Below are positions 14,448 to 18,542 of a stretch of DNA of 18,542 bases, in pieces. A model generated the notes under the pieces. That model was not told where the DNA came from and ran no database searches. It saw only the letters and a program-made list of their open reading frames with translations. The position numbers and the translations under genes are program-made. Location of the stretch: assembly GCA_045534775.1 (NCBI GenBank), contig JAZSKI010000072.1, positions 1-18,542 on the forward strand. The letters run 5' to 3'. How positions within the stretch are numbered: position 1 is the first letter of the stretch; every line of letters begins with the position of its first letter. This stretch comes from JAZOTK01 sp045534775. GTDB lineage: Bacteria; Bacillota; Clostridia; RUG12999.

Positions 14448-15764
14448 TTACTCACTCATTCCCACAAGAGAACTTAAATTCGGTTCTTTAGCAGTAATTT
14501 CATCAATAGCTTTCTGTGCCGTTTCGGGGTCCTCACCGGTCTGCCAGGCACGTAGCTCAGCCTTGCTTCTTATGCCTATGCTCTGACCGTCCTTCATCTG
14601 CTGCCACGTTTCCGCTGAGCTTTCAATCATCGAATAAGACCAGTCAAAACGGCATTCATATTTACCGGCAGGGGAAAGACCGTAGTAATTCGCCAGCACA
14701 TCACAAGCATAAAGAAAATCGTTTATACCCTTTTCAATTGCTTCTCTGATGTCGGTTATAACAGCGTAGGTATCATACATTCCGGCTTTGATTTCCGTAG
14801 CGGTTGCACCTCTTGTCTCCGGAGCTGTAAGTATACCCTTACTTGTCCCGATTTCCTTTTCAAGAAGTTCAAATAAATTCATAAGCCGTGAATAATAACT
14901 GCTCTCTCTGATACCCGGGTCAAATATATTAAACATAGAGGCTTCATTTAACGGGTTCTTAGCCGCAAAAAACACCTTGCTTTTTAAAATAGGCTTACCG
15001 TTTTTGTCCTTGGCAAACATTCGCTCATCTGCCATTATACGGACCTCTTTAAGCTCAAATTCTTCCTTTATCTGCCCGAGACATTCAATTATTTCGCCTA
15101 TTATGCGGTCGCAACCGTATGTTATCGGCACTCCGTAATTATCCGCTGTTTTTCTGTTATCTACAGGGGATTTTATAAACCCGAACGGCACACGGTCAAC
15201 ATTTGCAATTGATATATCCTGCAAGAAATCCCACTGCGATAAGCTTGCCGGACTTCCCGTTTCTGTTGTGACTTTGTTTGAGATTAAAAGACTACCGTTT
15301 TCGATAGTATAATCAACCCAGCGATAATATGTAATATCTCCTACAGTCACAGTATCAGCCAAAACCGTAGCGGATGTGATTAAATCACCGTTTTTTGCAT
15401 TAATACCGAGCCTGTCCTGAGATACGATGTCAAATAAAATCTTTCCGCTTTGCACATAAGGCACAATGAGGCTTCCGCCTGTGCCGAGCGACATCGAAGT
15501 AATTTTTTTAATCTTACGCCAAACGGAAGCGAGCGTATCACCTAAAATCACAGCACGCTTATTATCCGCTTCTATTGCAATATCACTTTCGGCAGTCGCA
15601 AGCGTTGCGAGCTTATTTGCAATTATCGCCGTAAAATTAATATCCGAAATATCCTCATACCGGGCAGTGTTATTTGAATTTTCCCTTTGCTCGGTATCGG
15701 TTGTAATGGATTTTTCTCGGTTAAATAATTTTCTTATCTTTTCCCATAAGCCTAAAATCCACAT
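14448..15764 (-). CDS. portal protein (SPP1 Gp6-like)
   Basis: A ~438-residue portal protein that forms the dodecameric DNA gate at one head vertex and docks the terminase. Family pattern: an N-terminal basic/aromatic segment (MWILGLWEKIRKLFNREK), the segment IANKLATLATAESDIAI (about 48-64), a wing-type stretch SVWRKIKKITSMSLGTGGSLI, and in the C-terminal half GILTAPETRGATATEIKAG (near 324-342), the ATE.....-type motif seen in SPP1-like portals. Start choice: ATG at 15764, eight bases after GGTGA and two bases after the terminase stop. TTG at 15782 in the same frame lies inside the terminase gene without an SD. Length is slightly below the usual 450-500. Confidence 0.9.
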   Translation of the reverse strand: MWILGLWEKIRKLFNREKSITTDTEQRENSNNTARYEDISDINFTAIIANKLATLATAESDIAIEADNKRAVILGDTLASVWRKIKKITSMSLGTGGSLIVPYVQSGKILFDIVSQDRLGINAKNGDLITSATVLADTVTVGDITYYRWVDYTIENGSLLISNKVTTETGSPASLSQWDFLQDISIANVDRVPFGFIKSPVDNRKTADNYGVPITYGCDRIIGEIIECLGQIKEEFELKEVRIMADERMFAKDKNGKPILKSKVFFAAKNPLNEASMFNIFDPGIRESSYYSRLMNLFELLEKEIGTSKGILTAPETRGATATEIKAGMYDTYAVITDIREAIEKGINDFLYACDVLANYYGLSPAGKYECRFDWSYSMIESSAETWQQMKDGQSIGIRSKAELRAWQTGEDPETAQKAIDEITAKEPNLSSLVGMSE

Positions 15765-15766
15765 TT

Positions 15767-16972
15767 TCAGTTCACCAGCCAATCTATATTATATTCAAAG
15801 CTATATTCAGCGGCATCTATGATGTCGTTGTTATAGCTTCCGTTGTCAAGTCGCACGTCATCCATTTTTTTATCATCCCATACAGCAGATGAAAAAGCCT
15901 CGACAAGCTCCTCGGTTTCTCCTTCAACAAACCGCACTCTGTCGGTAGAGAGAAGTATATTAAGTACACGTATACGGTCTACAATGGGTCTTTTAATTGA
16001 ATTAAATACCGAATAATGTGTTTTCTCTCTGAGTGAATTTATAAGAACCTGTTCAGCACTGTCCGCATATATTTCAAAAAAGATACCGATTTCCTTGTAT
16101 ATATCATCAAAAGCGGCAACACACCACCGTATCAGCTCATCAGCGGTACTCCCTGCTGCTTTGGCATATTTCGCTTTGATAAAATAAAGCCTGTTGTCAT
16201 TACCGATACCCGAACACACAATTGCGTGCCCGGATTTATTTCCACCCCAGTCAACCCCGGCAATAACCGAATGCAGGGGAGGGAGCTTTGACCTTTTAAT
16301 CATAAACCTCTGCGGATTATCCGCTAAGAGCTTGTATATAAGTCCTTCAGCAGGGACCCACTTGCCTAAAATATATCTGTCATAAAATACAGTCCCATAA
16401 TATTCCTTTTTTAAATTCTCCTTAAAAGCCTTCGGTAAAAAAGGATTGTCGTCAAGCGTGTATTCCTGCAGATATATATCAACGTCACTGTCGATGAATT
16501 TTTTAAACCAGTGATTTGGATTTTCAGGGTTGCACGTGCCGTCAAATCTGCTGTATTCTTTGTCGAGACGTGATTTCAGCATACTGAATACGTCCTCGTG
16601 CCAGGTCACAACCTCATCACCGTAACAGTATTTGATTGACGACCCTCTAAGACGGTCAACCTGGTTTATCTTGTCAGCTCCGAGGCAGTAAACCTTTTCG
16701 CCAAACATAGTAGCCGTATTATCGGAATGAATATCAGATACATATTTGACACCCCATAAGCTCTGGAGTGGCTCAATAATGTTACGCTGGAGCGTTCCTT
16801 TCGTATTACCGAGAATGACATTAAGCCCATCCTTGCCGCTTACAGCCCGCAACCGTTTCGGAATAACGAAATAATCCATATAAGTCTTGCCGGAACGCGT
16901 CGCACCGCTCTTGACATTCCAGCGATGCACAGCATTATAAAAATATTCCATTTGCTTATCCGAAAAAGCCAT
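15767..16972 (-). CDS. terL: terminase large subunit (PBSX family)
   Basis: A 401-residue packaging motor with ATPase and headful nuclease. The ATPase part has Walker A GATRSGKT (23-30) and Walker B KYCYGDE (114-120), with the catalytic Glu at 120. The nuclease part starts with VIAGVDWGGNK; D241 is the first metal ligand, D304 in the YADSAEQ segment is the second, and D383 or D386 in NNDIIDAAEY is the third. The length is usual for PBSX-type enzymes. ATG at 16972 overlaps the small subunit stop codon (TAATG), with GGAGGG seven bases before it. Its partner is the upstream small subunit. The portal gene follows at once. Confidence 0.96.
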   Translation of the reverse strand: MAFSDKQMEYFYNAVHRWNVKSGATRSGKTYMDYFVIPKRLRAVSGKDGLNVILGNTKGTLQRNIIEPLQSLWGVKYVSDIHSDNTATMFGEKVYCLGADKINQVDRLRGSSIKYCYGDEVVTWHEDVFSMLKSRLDKEYSRFDGTCNPENPNHWFKKFIDSDVDIYLQEYTLDDNPFLPKAFKENLKKEYYGTVFYDRYILGKWVPAEGLIYKLLADNPQRFMIKRSKLPPLHSVIAGVDWGGNKSGHAIVCSGIGNDNRLYFIKAKYAKAAGSTADELIRWCVAAFDDIYKEIGIFFEIYADSAEQVLINSLREKTHYSVFNSIKRPIVDRIRVLNILLSTDRVRFVEGETEELVEAFSSAVWDDKKMDDVRLDNGSYNNDIIDAAEYSFEYNIDWLVN

Positions 16973-17349
16973 TATATATTCCCTCCGATTTTCGCCAGAA
17001 CCTCATCAAGCTTATTTATATCATCGTCAGTATTTTTGTTATTTTCGCCTATAAGGTCACGTATCTCCTTAAATGCACTCACATCGCCCGTTTCAACCGC
17101 ACGCAGGAATAAAGAAGCCGTAAGCAGCGCACGGTTATCTATCTTTTTAGGGTCAATTCCCATACGTGCAAGTTTATTCCACGTCTTCTGCTGTGACACA
17201 GGCAAATCAAGCAAATCAAGCATACAGTCTTTTAAAAGCTTTTTATTCCTGCGACTTTCGGCGGATTTCTTGCCGCCTTTACTGCCTCTTTTCTTTGCTT
17301 CCTCTTTGCTTAAGGTCTTAATAGGTATAAGATTTTTTTCATTCGCCAC
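16972..17349 (-). CDS. terS: terminase small subunit
   Basis: A 125-residue protein upstream of the large subunit, fitting the small subunit that recognises the pac or cos site. The N-terminus is basic with a KGG motif (RGSKGGKKSAESRR near 21-34), then helices DCMLDLLDLPVSQQKTWNKL and ALLTASLFLRAVETGDVSAF, a pattern seen in Firmicutes TerS proteins. The GTG at 17349 is chosen because AAGGTGGTGAC sits right before it and the protein then begins MANEKNLIPIK; the frame is open upstream to a TTG at 17385, which has no SD. A strong terminator and a promoter precede it. No HNH endonuclease gene is visible nearby. Confidence 0.85.
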   Translation of the reverse strand: MANEKNLIPIKTLSKEEAKKRGSKGGKKSAESRRNKKLLKDCMLDLLDLPVSQQKTWNKLARMGIDPKKIDNRALLTASLFLRAVETGDVSAFKEIRDLIGENNKNTDDDINKLDEVLAKIGGNI

Positions 17350-17409
17350 GTCACCACCTTCCTTCTTGTACTCCCTCCGCCACAACCGTCGGCAATTATA
17401 TCCGGCACG

Positions 17410-17436
17410 AAAAAAGACACCCGGTGAAGGATGTCT
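17410..17436 (-). terminator. intrinsic terminator in the terS leader (possible attenuator)
   Basis: On the minus strand AGACATCC pairs with GGGTGTCT (8 pairs, one U-G) around a six-base loop TTCACC, followed by six U. It lies downstream of the extended -10 promoter at 17461-17469 and upstream of terS, so initiation there would give a transcript of only about 45 nt unless read-through occurs. Confidence 0.85.
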
Positions 17437-17460
17437 TTGATATACTTTTCTATATTTTAT

Positions 17461-17489
17461 ATTATAGCATAAGAGGATAGTGAAATAAA
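17461..17489 (-). promoter_or_regulatory. late promoter upstream of terS (extended -10)
   Basis: On the minus strand TGC-TATAAT (17469-17461) is an extended -10 in an AT-rich stretch. The corresponding -35 position (17484-17489) reads TTTATT, a poor match to TTGACA. Start would be near 17454. A weak -35 fits dependence on an activator, such as the sigma-like regulator encoded upstream, but that is inference. Confidence 0.6.
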
Positions 17490-17530
17490 ATGAAAAAATA
17501 AAAATTTTTTAAAAAAATTTCAAAAAACCC

Positions 17531-17556
17531 TTGACAATAGTAAAAGCTCTTACAAT
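17531..17556 (+). promoter_or_regulatory. possible plus-strand promoter with short spacer
   Basis: TTGACA (17531-17536) is a perfect -35 and TACAAT (17551-17556) a good -10, but the spacer is only 14 bases, too short for a standard sigma-A promoter. It would read into the membrane peptide and RHH genes. No better candidate was found in this gap. Confidence 0.3.
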
Positions 17557-17651
17557 CGTTTGGTTGATGATGCAAATAGTTCTCAAGCTCGATGAACTAA
17601 GCAAACGAAAGTAAGAGCAGGGCGGATAACCTCCGCCTCCCCTTATGGGGT
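17542..17651 (-). ncRNA. candidate structured RNA, antisense to the plus-strand module
   Basis: On the minus strand the RNA would start near 17651, seven bases after an extended -10 (TGA-TATAAT), and fold into three hairpins. They are CCCC-AUAA-GGGG (17650-17639), GGCGGA-GGUUA-UCCGCC (17637-17621), and a long stem GCUCUUAC/GUAAGAGC (17618-17611 with 17553-17546). The long stem continues with CGUUUG/CAAACG and UAGUUC/GAACUA, and carries an uneven 14-base bulge on one side. UUUU follows the last arm, so the long stem can double as a terminator. The repeats are symmetric, so the plus strand can fold too, but the promoter position favours minus. I do not recognise an RNA family. It covers the first start codon of the plus-strand peptide gene. 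Confidence 0.55.
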
Positions 17652-17839
17652 ATTATTATTATATCACAACATCAGAAAATATGCAAGATATTTTAAACAT
17701 TTTTTTAATTTTGGTTGTATGTTTAAAAATAGTTGATTTTACAAATCTCGGTATATTAGATTATTTACTTCTCGCTCTGATAACCGTAAATATTGTATTG
17801 TCAGTTATTCAGTATTGGAGGAAGCGTAATGGCAAGTAA
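17645..17839 (+). CDS. small two-helix membrane peptide, translation uncertain
   Basis: A frame of up to 64 codons (52 if ATG 17681 is used). It holds two hydrophobic stretches, DILNIFLILVVCLKIVDF and LGILDYLLLALITVNIVLSV, and ends in a basic QYWRKRNGK. This is the composition of small phage membrane proteins and of type I toxin peptides. The first ATG sits in the loop of a GC hairpin; neither ATG has a clear SD, so translation is uncertain or tightly controlled. Its last 11 bases overlap the start of the RHH gene, and the SD of that gene lies inside this frame. The coding strand is opposite to all structural genes. Holin, toxin or immunity roles are all possible; none is shown. Confidence 0.45.
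   Translation: MGYYYYITTSENMQDILNIFLILVVCLKIVDFTNLGILDYLLLALITVNIVLSVIQYWRKRNGK
17658..17686 (-). promoter_or_regulatory. extended -10 promoter for the structured RNA
   Basis: On the minus strand TATAAT (17663-17658) is preceded by TGA, an extended -10. Seventeen bases upstream, TTGCAT (17686-17681) is a partial -35. The predicted start at about 17651 coincides with the first hairpin of the structured RNA. Confidence 0.55.
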
Positions 17840-18014
17840 CACATCATCAAAGGTAATACAACGTTACAAAAATAAGGTTTATAAGCGTGTGGTTGCAGAT
17901 TTACCGAAGGAATTAGTTGCAAAATGGGAAGATAAGCTCAAATCTGACAGCATCGGGAAATCTGAATTTATCCGCAATGCAATCAAACTTTATTTGGAGG
18001 ATGCCGGGGATTAA
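17829..18014 (+). CDS. ribbon-helix-helix (Arc/CopG-like) protein
   Basis: A 61-residue protein. The basic N-terminus (ASNTSSKVIQRYKNK) is followed by a YKRVVADLP strand (18-26), a first helix KELVAKWEDKLKSD (27-40), a turn GKSE, and a second helix FIRNAIKLYLEDA (47-59): the ribbon-helix-helix layout of dimeric DNA-binding repressors. ATG at 17829 lies seven bases after GGAGG. The frame extends 12 codons upstream, but the SD fixes this start. It is coupled to the membrane peptide by an 11-base overlap and closed by a terminator. Such proteins often repress their own promoter or act as antitoxins, so control of this island's promoters is the natural guess. Target unknown. Confidence 0.75.
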   Translation: MASNTSSKVIQRYKNKVYKRVVADLPKELVAKWEDKLKSDSIGKSEFIRNAIKLYLEDAGD

Positions 18015-18030
18015 AGTCCCCGGTTATTTT
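18004..18030 (+). terminator. intrinsic terminator shared by convergent gene ends
   Basis: CCGGGGA and TCCCCGG pair perfectly (7 bp) around a six-base loop TTAAAG, followed by TTATTTT on the plus strand. The loop begins with the TTAA in which the stop codons of the plus-strand RHH gene and the minus-strand regulator overlap. On the minus strand there is no U-run, so it should serve the plus-strand unit. Confidence 0.75.
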
Positions 18031-18421
18031 CTATAACACGCAAAGCCTTTTCTTTGAGGTAATAAATATTCCTCACATCATACCCCAATTCCTCCGCAAT
18101 ACATTCCCAAGTCTTATATTGCAGATACCGCAAAATCAGCAGCTGGCGCAGGGTTGGATTTTTAACCTCATTTATAGCTTCAAATATCTCGTTTTTAACC
18201 TCATATAATTCATCAATACGGATGTTTATCTTTTCGGAATAAGAGACGTAGGATATGAATTTATGTTCGATACCGTTATCCTGCGATGTCTGCACCTTAT
18301 CGCCAGAATAATTAGCTGTGCAGCTGGTAAGCTGATTAAATATCTTCGTCTGCTCAGACAGTAGTATATTAATTTCCTTATTTACGTTATAAGCCCTGTT
18401 CAGCCATTCGTGTGTAGTCAT
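18011..18421 (-). CDS. sigma-70 region 4-like late regulator (DUF1492 type)
   Basis: A ~136-residue protein. The N-terminal two thirds is helical and charged, with two coiled stretches (about 1-25 and 55-88). The C-terminal third has a region-4-like helix-turn-helix: LRQLLILRYLQYKTWECIAE (91-110) and ELGYDVRNIYYLKEKALRVI (111-130), where ILRYL..KTWE.IA...GY is the pattern of DUF1492/ArpU-type phage proteins that activate late transcription. ATG at 18421 is chosen: GGAGG ends five bases before it (ATG 18424 has only two; TTG 18433 is in frame with no SD). It precedes the terminase operon, interrupted by the plus-strand island. The target is probably the late promoter near 17461. Its stop codon overlaps that of the RHH gene. 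Confidence 0.8.
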   Translation of the reverse strand: MTTHEWLNRAYNVNKEINILLSEQTKIFNQLTSCTANYSGDKVQTSQDNGIEHKFISYVSYSEKINIRIDELYEVKNEIFEAINEVKNPTLRQLLILRYLQYKTWECIAEELGYDVRNIYYLKEKALRVIENNRGL

Positions 18422-18473
18422 CATATCCTCCAATCCAATCCCAAAAAATCCTCATTATCAATAGTAGCTTCAA

Positions 18474-18542
18474 TTATCTGTCCATTCTTGTCCCACAGTG
18501 CGGACAAAAAATTTCAAACTCCCATTTGCCATTTACGATTTG
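18474..18542 (-). CDS. zinc-knuckle protein, 5' end beyond window
   Basis: The last 22 codons of a gene entering from the right edge end in TAA at 18474-18476, with the sequence NGKWEFEIFCPHCGTRMDR. One CPHCG pair is a zinc knuckle; a second pair, if present, lies off the window. Small zinc-ribbon proteins of this kind are common in the accessory gene set before the late regulator of Firmicutes phages. The reading frame is open to the edge. Nothing more can be said about function. Confidence 0.55.
   Translation of the reverse strand, partial: QIVNGKWEFEIFCPHCGTRMDR

Noticed and set aside
16925..17440. 171-codon plus-strand frame over the small terminase gene
   Set aside because: Shadow of terS and its leader; no SD and it crosses the minus-strand terminator.
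17350..17541. A pac or cos site before terS
   Set aside because: No recognisable repeat or known site motif could be read; location would fit but sequence gives no support.
17510..17556. A standard plus-strand sigma-A promoter at TTGACA
   Set aside because: The best -10 is only 14 bases away and would place the start inside the structured region; kept only as a low-confidence feature.
1..18542. CRISPR array, tRNA genes, insertion sequences, attachment sites
   Set aside because: No regularly spaced repeats, no cloverleaf, no transposase or terminal inverted repeats, no integrase-linked direct repeats were seen.

Overview
The window is the late structural half of a tailed phage or prophage of siphovirus type, almost certainly from a low-GC Gram-positive host of the Clostridia. 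This rests on strong Shine-Dalgarno (SD) sequences, AT-rich intergenic DNA, a PBSX/SPP1-like packaging and head module, a YjcQ-family protein, a DUF1492-type sigma-like regulator, and Gp15, Dit and ReqiPepy6 Gp37-like tail genes. No integrase, attachment site or host gene is visible, so integrated prophage and free phage cannot be told apart. All structural genes are on the minus strand, so the biological order runs from high to low coordinates.

Right edge (18542 to about 17350): the end of a small zinc-knuckle gene, then a sigma-70-region-4-like regulator of the kind that usually sits directly before the late operon. Between it and the terminase lies a short island. On the plus strand it carries a small two-helix membrane peptide overlapping a ribbon-helix-helix (RHH) protein, closed by a terminator whose hairpin holds the stop codons of both convergent genes. 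On the minus strand it has an extended -10 promoter placed to make a structured RNA of about 110 nt, antisense to the start of the plus-strand unit. Next come the probable late promoter (extended -10, poor -35) and an intrinsic terminator before the small terminase gene.

Packaging and head (17349 to about 8687): small and large terminase, SPP1 Gp6-like portal, and a MuF-type minor head protein with a probable C-terminal BECR-fold nuclease toxin domain. These are followed by a six-cysteine small protein, a YjcQ-family protein, Gp20-type scaffold, major capsid protein, a 24-residue Lys/Pro peptide, and four neck or connector proteins. Three intrinsic terminators interrupt this stretch (about 17410-17436, 12439-12475 and 12015-12045). 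The last is preceded by an eight-codon upstream ORF (uORF) whose stop codon overlaps the terminator stem. The packaging and capsid genes therefore seem to need terminator read-through.

Tail (8680 to 1): tail tube protein, a 51-52 residue HeH/LEM-like protein, two overlapping tail chaperone-like genes (the second is Gp15), a Com-like zinc protein with an apparent ATT start, tape measure, Dit, Gp37-like baseplate protein, two baseplate accessory proteins, and a tail fibre with three glycine-rich repeats that runs off the left edge. Genes are tightly packed with ATGA or TAATG junctions, which indicates translational coupling.
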